From the NCBI GenBank assembly GCA_033344795.1, contig JAWPMS010000001.1:3782001-3846000 (forward strand): DNA of 64,000 nucleotides, read 5' to 3'. The first letter of the stretch is position 1. Each line of letters opens with the position of its first letter. The notes beneath the pieces are model-generated. The model saw nothing but the letters and a program-made list of their open reading frames with translations. It did no database searches and had not been told where the DNA came from. The stretch comes from SHLQ01 sp033344795. Lineage in GTDB: Bacteria; Actinomycetota; Acidimicrobiia; Acidimicrobiales; SHLQ01. The position numbers and the translations under genes are program-made. Of the stretch, positions 24,628 through 31,724 are shown in pieces.

Positions 24628-25682
24628 GATGCACCGCCGAGTGTTCTGCTCGTCGAGTAGATGGACGCCAGCAACTGGGCGACGGCCTTGTAGAGCGCCA
24701 CGGGAATGACCTCACCGATTTCGGCGGTCGCGTAGAGCGTGCGTGCAACTGGGCGGTTCTCCTTGATTGGTACACCGTTGCGCCTGGCCTCGGTCCGAAT
24801 TCGCAGGGCAAGTTCGTCCGCACCCTTTGCCACAACGACCGGTGCTGCATCGCCGACCTCGTACTTGAGGGCCACCGAATAGTGCGTCGGGTTGGTGATC
24901 ACGACGGTCGCATCTGCGACCGCTGCCATCATTCGCATGCGCGACATGCGTTGTTGGGCTTGACGGAGCTGCCCCTTGATCAGAGGATCGCCCTCCGCTT
25001 GGCGCATCTCGTCCTTCACCTCTTGTTTGCTCATTCGTAGACCCTTGATGAAGTTGCGTTTCGAGATGACGGCATCTCCGAGTCCGATGAACACACCAAT
25101 GATCGCCACTCCAATGGCGAGGTTCTGCAGCACGCGGCGCCACTCGCCGAATGAAGACGACAGCGGAGCGGGGCCCAATGCCAGGAACTCACTCATCGAG
25201 GTCCAGCTCACGAATCCGACCGCGGCCAGCAGGAGCAACTTCAAGAGCGTTCGTACCAGCTCCCAGAGTTGTTGCTTCGAAAAGATCTTCTTGAGGCCTG
25301 CCTTCGGGTTCAAGATGTCGAACTTTGGCTTCAGCTTCCAGAGGTTCGGGGTTCCAGAAATGGCGAGCTGAGCAACGATGCTCACCGCGATCATGGTGCC
25401 CAGCATGGGGGCGAGCGATCCAAGAGCTGACCACATCGTGCCGAGCGCCTCGGTGCTGAGCGCCGATGGCTCGAGCGCGTCGCCGTTCTGGATGAGCGAC
25501 ACGGTGTCGAGCTGTAGTCGAGTCCACATCGCGGTCAACACGGGGACGATGATGAAGATCGTGGCCACGAGGGTGACCGACTGAGGAAGCTCGGGCGATC
25601 GTGCCGCGTTGCCCTTCTTGCGCGCGTCTAATTGGCGTCTCGGAGTCGCCTTTTCTGTTTGTGAGCCCGCTGGTTTCGCCAT
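24624..25682 (-). CDS. flhB: Flagellar export switch protein FlhB
   Basis: A 352-aa protein. Starts with EKATPRRQLDARKKGNAARSPELPQ, typical of FlhB/YscU, then four membrane segments, and the cytoplasmic domain with the self-cleavage motif NPTH at residues 264-267 followed by YSVALKYE and the conserved C-terminal half (VARTLYATAEIGEVIPVALYKAVAQLLA). Cleavage between N and P switches export from rod/hook to filament substrates. It is separated by 114 bases from the J-domain gene. Confidence 0.97.
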   Translation of the reverse strand: MAKPAGSQTEKATPRRQLDARKKGNAARSPELPQSVTLVATIFIIVPVLTAMWTRLQLDTVSLIQNGDALEPSALSTEALGTMWSALGSLAPMLGTMIAVSIVAQLAISGTPNLWKLKPKFDILNPKAGLKKIFSKQQLWELVRTLLKLLLLAAVGFVSWTSMSEFLALGPAPLSSSFGEWRRVLQNLAIGVAIIGVFIGLGDAVISKRNFIKGLRMSKQEVKDEMRQAEGDPLIKGQLRQAQQRMSRMRMMAAVADATVVITNPTHYSVALKYEVGDAAPVVVAKGADELALRIRTEARRNGVPIKENRPVARTLYATAEIGEVIPVALYKAVAQLLASIYSTSRTLGGAS

Positions 25683-25796
25683 TACACGCCGTTCCAGCTG
25701 GTAGTTTCCGCGCTAATCCAGCTGTGGTGGTCCAGTCGGCATCGGTCGGACGAACATGAGCACGATGACCTACTTGGTGACTTGGTCGGCATCGAA

Positions 25797-26126
25797 CTAG
25801 TCCTGGCCATGTTCGCGTCGAAGAGCGTCAAGGAACATCTCCTCGAAACGTCGCCGTTTCGGGCGACTCTCCTCATCGACGATGCGAACATCGACCTCTT
25901 CGTCTTGATCGGCGACCAGCCAGTCGCTGCCTGGTCCGGTGAGATGTTCGAGGAGAAGCGCGTACGCGGCCCGTACGTTGGCAAACTCTTCCGCCGACCC
26001 GTCGCGATCAGGGTGTGTTTCCATCGATCGTCGACGAAATGCGTTTCGGAGAACCGTCTCGTCCTCGTTTGGTCCGATGCCAAGAACTTCTCTTGCCTTG
26101 GCGAGTTCTGCTTCGTTCGCGGTCAT
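25797..26126 (-). CDS. J-domain (DnaJ-like) protein inside the flagellar export operon
   Basis: A 109-aa protein. Residues 10-65 form a J-domain: AREVLGIGPNEDETVLRNAFRRRSMETHPDRDGSAEEFANVRAAYALLLEHL, with the DnaK-stimulating HPD at 38-40. The C-terminal 45 residues are acidic then basic (PKRRRFEEMFLDALRREHGQD) and not recognised. It has no Gly/Phe-rich or zinc domain, so it is a specialised J-protein. Its ATG overlaps the fliR stop by 4 bases. It may recruit DnaK to an export component; this is inference from location. Confidence 0.8.
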   Translation of the reverse strand: MTANEAELAKAREVLGIGPNEDETVLRNAFRRRSMETHPDRDGSAEEFANVRAAYALLLEHLTGPGSDWLVADQDEEVDVRIVDEESRPKRRRFEEMFLDALRREHGQD

Positions 26127-26872
26127 CCGACGACTCCAACCAGTTCCGCAGCCCGCTCGGAGATTCGCTCGGCGTAGAGGGGCACATAGATCAATACATT
26201 TCCGACGAGAGCGAAGACGACGAAGGCTTTGAACGGCAGACTCACCATGAAGATGTTCGCTTGGGGCGCGAATCGAGCCCCGATCGCGAGTGTCACTTCG
26301 GTGAGTAGCAACGCGCCGACCAGAGGCGCCCCGATCTCGAGGGCCGAGAGCAAAAGGTCGGCCACCGCGCGTGTCACGGCCAGCAGATCGTCTTCACCAA
26401 GAATCGGTAGTTCCGTCAGACCGGTCGATTCGAACGAACGAATGAACCCGCCAATGATCACGAGGTGCGCGTTCGAGATCAGAATTGCGGCGATGAAGAG
26501 CGCCTGGAAGAAGCGTGCGACGACTGCATTGGAGGTGCCAGTTGCGGGGTCCAGCACCGCGCTGATGCTGAAACCACCGAGCAGATCGATCAGGTCACCA
26601 ACCGCTTGGAACGTTGCCACGACAACACCGGTCAGCCAACCCAGAAGGATGCCATAAAGAACCTGGCCACTGAGCAGGAGTACGAAGGCGCCCACGCCCG
26701 GTGCCACGACGTTCTCCGGCGTGTTGCCGGCAACGAATAGCGACATGACGATCGCCAACGCGATTCGGCCGGTCGCCGTTGGTCGCACGGGCCCGAATAT
26801 CGGGACCGTCGCCACCCATCCAGCGCACCGTCCGAGAGCGAGCGCCAGAATCGTCGGATCATCGAAACCCAC
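26123..26872 (-). CDS. fliR: Flagellar export gate protein FliR
   Basis: A 249-aa membrane protein with the FliR/SpaR pattern: GRCAGWVATVPIFGPVRPTATGRIALAIVMSLFVAG at the start, LLGWLTGVVVATFQAVGDLIDLLGGFSISAVLDPATG in the middle and FAPQANIFMVSLPFKAFVVFALVGNVLIYVPLYAERI at the end. It forms the export core with FliP and FliQ. It begins 3 bases after fliQ. Confidence 0.95.
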   Translation of the reverse strand: MGFDDPTILALALGRCAGWVATVPIFGPVRPTATGRIALAIVMSLFVAGNTPENVVAPGVGAFVLLLSGQVLYGILLGWLTGVVVATFQAVGDLIDLLGGFSISAVLDPATGTSNAVVARFFQALFIAAILISNAHLVIIGGFIRSFESTGLTELPILGEDDLLAVTRAVADLLLSALEIGAPLVGALLLTEVTLAIGARFAPQANIFMVSLPFKAFVVFALVGNVLIYVPLYAERISERAAELVGVVG

Positions 26873-26875
26873 AGA

Positions 26876-27145
26876 TCAGCCCGCCAACAACGCCGGGATC
26901 GAATCGAGGGATCGGACCATGAACTCCTGTAGCTCGCTCAGCATCCAGTTGCCCGACATCGCGAGAATGATGCCGATTGCCAAGAGCTTGGGAACGAAGG
27001 TCAGCGTGGCCTCCTGGACCTGAAAGACCGTTTGCACGAGCCCGATCGCGACACCGATCACAAGCGCTGACAGAAGGATTGGCGAGGTGATCCGCGTCGC
27101 GGTCCACAGTGCGTCGGCGATGATCCGCATGAATTCGACGTCCAC
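26876..27145 (-). CDS. fliQ: Flagellar export gate protein FliQ
   Basis: An 89-aa protein with two membrane hairpin segments: ITSPILLSALVIGVAIGLVQTVFQVQEATLTFVPKLLAIGIILAMSGNWMLSELQEFM, the FliQ signature (QEATLTFVPKL). Its length is exactly that of the family. It is coupled to fliP, 3 bases upstream. Confidence 0.97.
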   Translation of the reverse strand: MDVEFMRIIADALWTATRITSPILLSALVIGVAIGLVQTVFQVQEATLTFVPKLLAIGIILAMSGNWMLSELQEFMVRSLDSIPALLAG

Positions 27146-27148
27146 GGC

Positions 27149-28057
27149 CTACACCTCGAACGATCTGAGGAGTGTCGGTACGAGGAGAAACCAGCCGTCC
27201 ACCATCACGAACAGCAAGATCTTGAATGGCAGAGAGATCACCACAGGCGGAAGCATGACCATGCCCATTGCCATCAAGGTCGCGGAGACGATCATGTCCA
27301 CGACGAGAAATGGGATGAAGATGATGAATCCGATGATGAACGCGGCCCGCAGCTCGGAGACGATGAATGCGGGCGCGAGCGTGGTGATCGGGACGTCTTC
27401 CGGCGTCGCTGGTTGGTCATCGGGACTCATCTCGATGAACATCGCCAGGTCTTCCTGGCGCACTTGCGAGAGCATGAACTCCCGAAACGGTTCGATGCCA
27501 AGGTCGTACGCTTCGCCGAACTCCAACTCGCCATCGAGGTACGGCTGCAACGCGGCGTCGTTGGCCTCGGTGAGCGTCGGGGCCATCACGAACAACGTGA
27601 GGAAAACCGCCAGCCCAATCAGCACTTGATTCGGGGGCACGCCTTGCAGCCCGAGCGCGTTTCGCGTCAATCCGAGCACGATCACGATTCGAGTGAACGA
27701 CGTGGCCACGATCAAGATCGTTGGAACCAAAGCCAACGCGGTGAGTACGACGACGATCGAGAGCGCGGAATCTTCCGTGCTGACATCGCTGCTCGCGACA
27801 TCGTCAGGGCCATCGACCACCGGAGCGGTTGGGCCCTGCAAAGGCAAGCCAGGAGCATCGAGCGGAGCCACGGGCTCGATGGGTAGATCGGGGTCGACCG
27901 GTTCGGCGAGGTCTGTCCCGGGGAACTCTTCGTCTCCTTCTTGCGCTGCCGCAGGTTCTACGAGCGTGAGAAACAGCACCACGAATAGCGCGAGAAACAA
28001 CAAGAACCGCAGACGGCTGCCACGTTTCGGCGCATGGTGCGCCAGAGCTTTGAACAT
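27149..28057 (-). CDS. fliP: Flagellar export gate protein FliP
   Basis: A 302-aa protein. A cleavable signal peptide is likely (basic start, FLLFLALFVVLFLTLVEPAAAQ at about 18-39), followed by a 50-residue Pro/Asp/Glu-rich insertion, then the FliP core: SFTRIVIVLGLTRNALGLQGVPPNQVLIGLAVFLTLFVMAPT, ELRAAFIIGFIIFIPFLVVDMIVSATLMAMGMVMLPPVVISLPFKILLFVMVDGW. The mature N-terminal extension is longer than in enteric FliP. Confidence 0.96.
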   Translation of the reverse strand: MFKALAHHAPKRGSRLRFLLFLALFVVLFLTLVEPAAAQEGDEEFPGTDLAEPVDPDLPIEPVAPLDAPGLPLQGPTAPVVDGPDDVASSDVSTEDSALSIVVVLTALALVPTILIVATSFTRIVIVLGLTRNALGLQGVPPNQVLIGLAVFLTLFVMAPTLTEANDAALQPYLDGELEFGEAYDLGIEPFREFMLSQVRQEDLAMFIEMSPDDQPATPEDVPITTLAPAFIVSELRAAFIIGFIIFIPFLVVDMIVSATLMAMGMVMLPPVVISLPFKILLFVMVDGWFLLVPTLLRSFEV

Positions 28058-28063
28058 GGTGAT

Positions 28064-28429
28064 CTAACGCCGGACGGTCTTGTTTCGGAGCGCATCCAGC
28101 GCGCGTGCAGGACTGACCCTTGACGCGCTGTCCGCCACATCATCGTGAACGTCTCGAAGATCGATGACGCCCTCGGTCAGCTGAGTGATTTGCGACTCCG
28201 TCACCCCGAGAACCTGTTCGGTCCCGTTGTATCTGATGACGACGAGCGAGCTGTTTCGTCCGAGCGACTGACGCTCGACCACCTCGACGAGCTGTCGCTG
28301 TCGGCCAGCCCGGGTGCCTCGACCCGATCGAGTCTTCGTGGCCCATCGGAGCAGCAGCAATGTCGCGCCAAGCGCCGCCAGCACGACGACGATGCTCAGG
28401 ATCGTCGGTAGTACCTCGAGACCTTCCAC
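28064..28429 (-). CDS. fliO: Flagellar export assembly protein FliO
   Basis: A 121-aa protein: one N-terminal membrane segment (ILSIVVVLAALGATLLLLRWAT, residues about 10-31) and a small cytoplasmic domain (LVEVVERQSLGRNSSLVVIRYNGTEQVLGVTESQITQL) matching FliO. FliO helps assemble the FliP ring; fliP follows by 6 bases. It starts with GTG after GGGAGAA and is the first gene after a FliA-type promoter. Confidence 0.88.
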   Translation of the reverse strand: MEGLEVLPTILSIVVVLAALGATLLLLRWATKTRSGRGTRAGRQRQLVEVVERQSLGRNSSLVVIRYNGTEQVLGVTESQITQLTEGVIDLRDVHDDVADSASRVSPARALDALRNKTVRR

Positions 28430-28518
28430 CGTTGTTCTCCCGCCGTTTCTGTACCTGTGAACATGGGGCTTTCCCGATGTTCCGCCGCAGGTACTGCGCT
28501 AGTTGCTACGCAGTTGCT

Positions 28519-28546
28519 CAATCGGCAGGGAGGACGCCGACATGAG
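28519..28546 (-). promoter_or_regulatory. FliA-type promoter of the fliO export operon
   Basis: On the minus strand: CTCA, 16 bases, GCCGATTG. The leader to fliO is about 90 bases. The sequence ACTCATGTCGGC that holds the -35 is also found in the flgB promoter region. Confidence 0.6.
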
Positions 28547-28549
28547 TCG

Positions 28550-28564
28550 TTTGGCCCATTTTCG
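28550..28564. promoter_or_regulatory. Shared upstream element CGAAAATGGGCCAAA (fliO operon)
   Basis: This lies 3 bases upstream of the -35 box of the fliO promoter. The flgB promoter region carries CGAAATGGGCCAAA. The rest of the 192-base gap between fliM and fliO shows no gene. Confidence 0.35.
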
Positions 28565-28621
28565 AACCGGTGTGATTCCTGGCCGGTTTTCGATGTGTCA
28601 GCCGAGAGACGAGTATCTCGG

Positions 28622-29497
28622 TTAGCGAACGGGCGATGCGGCGCTCACGAGGACTTCGGTGACCTCGAGAAATCGTCGGCCCTCGTCCTCGCCAATTCGA
28701 CCCCGCAACAGCTGGCGGTCGCCGCTTCGAGCGATTGCTTCGCTGTCCGTCGGCGCATCGAAGACGATCACGTCACCGTCCGCAAGTGCTTGCACCTCGG
28801 CGGCGGCCATATTGACGCTTGCGAGATCGATGTCGACCGGGACGGGCATGTCCTGTACCGTCGCCGCCATCTTGTCTCGTGCGGATGTATCGCCTGTCGC
28901 TCCGTCAGGATTTGGCGCAAAGAGTGAGGCATCAACCGAGATCGACCCGATCGTCAACTGCATGGACAGTTCGACGAGATCGGAGCCAGGAAGTGGTGCT
29001 TCTTTCATGTAGCTGAGCACCACATCGCACTTCTCACGGCCGGTCAGCACGCTCAGAACCGGCGAAATGATCCCGGTCATGGACGTGCTGATCGCACGAG
29101 CCTCGATGTCGGTGAGACGTCGTTCCACTCCCTCACCGGGTCCACCGAAGAAGATGTCGGCCAATGCAACAGCTGACGGGGTGGTCGCGAAGAGCACGCC
29201 AAGCACGACATCTGGATCGTCGGCCAAGCAGACCGAAAATCGAATCCCGGCTCGTTCGGTGGCCGCCTCAGGTTCGATCGGCTCCAACAGGTCACCGAAT
29301 GACATCTCGCACTCTCGGCGAGTGAGGGCGGCGAGCGCCTCTCCCCCAAGGACTGCAGCAAAAGCAACCGAGCGCGCAAGCTCCTCGACGGCGCGATCAT
29401 CCAGCGCCTTCTCAGATATCAGATTGAACGCTCGTATCTCGGGAGCCACATCACTGGTATCGGCGGTAGACGGGCGGATATGAGCCAAACGATCCAC
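28622..29497 (-). CDS. fliM: Flagellar motor switch protein FliM
   Basis: A 291-aa protein. It has the FliM middle domain (LISEKALDDRAVEELARSVAFAAVLGG, ALADIFFGGPGEGVERRLTDIEARAISTSMTGII) and a C-terminal SpoA domain (VPVDIDLASVNMAAAEVQALADGDVIVFDAPTDSEA..LRGRIGEDEGRRFLEVTEVL). The N-terminal CheY-binding peptide (LSQxEIDALL) is not seen. The GTG start lies 4 bases after csrA. fliN is far away, so the switch genes are split. Confidence 0.9.
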   Translation of the reverse strand: MDRLAHIRPSTADTSDVAPEIRAFNLISEKALDDRAVEELARSVAFAAVLGGEALAALTRRECEMSFGDLLEPIEPEAATERAGIRFSVCLADDPDVVLGVLFATTPSAVALADIFFGGPGEGVERRLTDIEARAISTSMTGIISPVLSVLTGREKCDVVLSYMKEAPLPGSDLVELSMQLTIGSISVDASLFAPNPDGATGDTSARDKMAATVQDMPVPVDIDLASVNMAAAEVQALADGDVIVFDAPTDSEAIARSGDRQLLRGRIGEDEGRRFLEVTEVLVSAASPVR

Positions 29498-29501
29498 TCG
29501 G

Positions 29502-29732
29502 CTAGGTCGGCGGATTCATTCCTCGCAGCACGTCGAGATCAGCCGTTCCGCTCTTGGCAGCGGAGGTGTTCGCTCCCTGGAGTTCCTCGAACACCTCGAG
29601 GCGGTGCACCGGAATCTCTCTCGGCGCATCGATGCCGACTCGAGCCTGATCGCCTCGAACCTGAACGATCGTGATCTTGACGTTGTTGCCAATGACGATT
29701 GATTGGCCTACTTCACGGGTGAGGACGAGCAC
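29502..29732 (-). CDS. csrA: Carbon storage regulator CsrA (translational regulator)
   Basis: A 76-aa protein: VLVLTREVGQSIVIGNNVKITIVQVRGDQARVGIDAPREIPVHRLEVFEEL is a full CsrA core including the RNA-contacting first strand (LxLTRxxGxxIxIG) and the second site around R-x-G-I-x-A-P. The C-terminal 24 residues are an extension. The start is a GTG. It likely binds GGA motifs in the flagellin leaders and is opposed by FliW, as known in Bacillus and Campylobacter. It leads fliM and is divergent from fliD. Confidence 0.95.
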   Translation of the reverse strand: MLVLTREVGQSIVIGNNVKITIVQVRGDQARVGIDAPREIPVHRLEVFEELQGANTSAAKSGTADLDVLRGMNPPT

Positions 29733-29748
29733 TCTCGGAGTGTAACCC

Positions 29749-29777
29749 CTCACAGAGCATCGGGTCCGCGCCGACAG
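29749..29777 (+). promoter_or_regulatory. FliA-type promoter of fliD
   Basis: CTCA, 17 bases, GCCGACAG. The -10 ends 7 bases before the fliD ATG, which implies a very short or absent leader. The final CAG also contributes to an AGGAG that could serve as a ribosome site if transcription starts further upstream. Confidence 0.5.
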
Positions 29778-29784
29778 GAGCCTC

Positions 29785-31317
29785 ATGAGTGACTTCTCGG
29801 TGGATGGGCTCAGCAGCGGGCTCGATACATCGTCGATCATCGAACAGCTGATGGCGGTCGAACAACAACCTGTTCGCCGTCTCGAAAGTCGACGCGAAGG
29901 CCTTGGAAGTCGCGTCACTGCCTGGGACGACTTGAACACGCGTCTCACGGCACTCACCGACGCCATCGATACGCTCGTCGAGGACTCCGGAATCAACGTT
30001 CTGACCGGCGAAGCCTCGAATTCGGAAGTCACCGTGACACCTAGTGGCGAAGGTGCCGTGGGTCTCTTCGAGATGACCGTCGATCAGATCGCGACGTCGC
30101 ATCAGCTCATGAGCGGCCGCTTCTCGAGTCCCACCGATCTCGTCGGAGCTGGCAGAGCCACGATCACGGCAGGTCTTGCCAACATCGGGGCCTCCGTGGC
30201 AGACATCGGCGCGTCGGAAACCGGTGACTACACGATTCAGATCACATCGGTCGAAGCTGGCACCGCAACGATCATCTTCGATGGCGAATCCCATGAGGTG
30301 TCGTCCACCGGGACCGTGATTCTCACCAACGAAGATGGAAACACCGTGACCATTGCTGCAGATGGTGAGCTCACGGAGGGTACGGCCACGATCAGCACGA
30401 TGGTGACGACGGCGACGACAACCCTCGGAGCGGTCGCGGGACAGCTTGCGAGTGCGTCAGGGGCTGCGACACTGCAGGTCGTCGACACCGGCGACGGGTC
30501 TGCGAACCCGTTCACCCTTGTGGCCACGGCTCGAAACCCGGGTGCGGACAACTCGATCTCGCTCGATTTCTCCGGAGGCGTCACCTTCACCGAGATTCGT
30601 GAAGCGACCAACACGATTGTGACCATGGGTGAGGGCGACCTCGTGATCGAGCGCAGTGAGGTGAACGTCGACGGGCTCGTCCCGGGGATGATCGTTGACT
30701 TGAGCAGCGCAACACCGGGGGAAGATCTACGCGTCGCGGTGAGTCGCGACTCGACCGCTGCGGTGGACAACGTCAAGGCATTCGTCGATGCGGCCAATTC
30801 ATTCTTCTCCGGCGTATCGACATATGGGAGGTCTGACCCCGAGAACGGATCGGTCGGATTGCTCTCCGGGGAGTCCTCGCTTCGTCGCCTGACGGCTCAA
30901 GTCAGGTCGGCCTTTTCAACGGTTGGTAGCGGTGCGTTGGTCATCGGCAGCCAGATCGGCATCGAAACAACTCAGGATGGCTCGATCTCCTTCAATGAGT
31001 CCACGTTCGGCGACCTGCTTGCGTCCGATTTCGGCGACCTCCAGAACTTCCTCGTGGGCGATGGCGAGACCGGATACCTCGCCACCATCCGAACAGCCGT
31101 CGAAACGGCGACCGGGGACGATGGGGTCATCAACAACGCAAAGACGAATCTCGACGCACGAATCGACGACATCGACGACACCATCCTCAGATACGAAAGG
31201 CGACTCGAGGGCATCGAGGCCGGCTATCGAAGGCAGTTCACGGCAATGGAAACGCTCCTCGCACAGCTCAACAGCCAGAGCAGCTTTCTTTCGAACCAAC
31301 TCGCTGGCGGTAGCTGA
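29785..31317 (+). CDS. fliD: Flagellar filament cap protein FliD
   Basis: A 510-aa protein. The N-terminal domain is VDGLSSGLDTSSIIEQLMAVEQQPVRRLESRREGLGSRVTAWDDLNTRLTALTDAIDTL; the FliD C-terminal signature follows (VDNVKAFVDAANSFFSGVSTYGRSD, LGSQIGIETTQDGSISFNESTFGDLLASDF, DDTILRYERRLEGIEAGYRRQFTAMETLLAQLNSQSSFLSNQLAGG). It folds flagellin at the filament tip. The stop overlaps the start of the next small gene. Confidence 0.96.
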   Translation: MSDFSVDGLSSGLDTSSIIEQLMAVEQQPVRRLESRREGLGSRVTAWDDLNTRLTALTDAIDTLVEDSGINVLTGEASNSEVTVTPSGEGAVGLFEMTVDQIATSHQLMSGRFSSPTDLVGAGRATITAGLANIGASVADIGASETGDYTIQITSVEAGTATIIFDGESHEVSSTGTVILTNEDGNTVTIAADGELTEGTATISTMVTTATTTLGAVAGQLASASGAATLQVVDTGDGSANPFTLVATARNPGADNSISLDFSGGVTFTEIREATNTIVTMGEGDLVIERSEVNVDGLVPGMIVDLSSATPGEDLRVAVSRDSTAAVDNVKAFVDAANSFFSGVSTYGRSDPENGSVGLLSGESSLRRLTAQVRSAFSTVGSGALVIGSQIGIETTQDGSISFNESTFGDLLASDFGDLQNFLVGDGETGYLATIRTAVETATGDDGVINNAKTNLDARIDDIDDTILRYERRLEGIEAGYRRQFTAMETLLAQLNSQSSFLSNQLAGGS

Positions 31318-31556
31318 TGACCTGGACGAGCGTGCTCGACACCCTCGAGCGGCAGCTGCATCGACAAGAAAACGCCTTTCGAGGCTCAGGCGCCATGCCC
31401 GACGGGTTGCGTCTCGAACGTCCCGACGCGCCGATGTCTCATTCAGAGCAAGTCCGAGCGATGGACTTGATGCAACGCCACGACAGGCTTATCACCGACA
31501 CCTTGGCTCTGATGAAACGAAACCAACGCCGGTCATCGAGCCCCTACGCCAGTTAG
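31317..31556 (+). CDS. Small protein in FliT position (unknown)
   Basis: A 79-aa protein, helical and charged: SVLDTLERQLHRQENAFRGSG at the start and SHSEQVRAMDLMQRHDRLITDTLALMKRNQRR at the end. It is not clearly similar to FliT, but its size, helical nature and overlap with the fliD stop (TGATG) fit a FliD chaperone or export regulator. The ATG is well placed. Confidence 0.6.
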   Translation: MTWTSVLDTLERQLHRQENAFRGSGAMPDGLRLERPDAPMSHSEQVRAMDLMQRHDRLITDTLALMKRNQRRSSSPYAS

Positions 31557-31678
31557 AGCAGTCCTCGTCGACTGAGCGTCGGTCTTCGGCATAGGCCAAA
31601 AGCCTCAATCATCACCTTCGGTTCAAGGCCGCCCGACCCGAACCCGAAACCTCCTTTGCCTGCAGGAAGCGGGCGGAA

Positions 31679-31698
31679 GAATCGGCAGCTGCCGATTC
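31679..31698 (+). promoter_or_regulatory. Flagellin B leader: perfect 20-bp palindrome before the ribosome site
   Basis: GAATCGGCAGCTGCCGATTC, directly preceded by GCGGAA and followed 12 bases later by AAGGAGG. It corresponds in place to the leader hairpin of flagellin A. It can fold as an RNA hairpin or serve as a DNA operator. No clear CTCA-type promoter is seen upstream of flagellin B. Confidence 0.6.
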
Positions 31699-31724
31699 CG
31701 ACGTATATCAAGGAGGAACAGACG

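Noticed and set aside
31691..31698. FliA -10 box (GCCGATTC) for flagellin B
   Set aside because: It is half of the leader palindrome and has no CTCA at 15-18 bases upstream; the leader would be too short to hold the shared structure.
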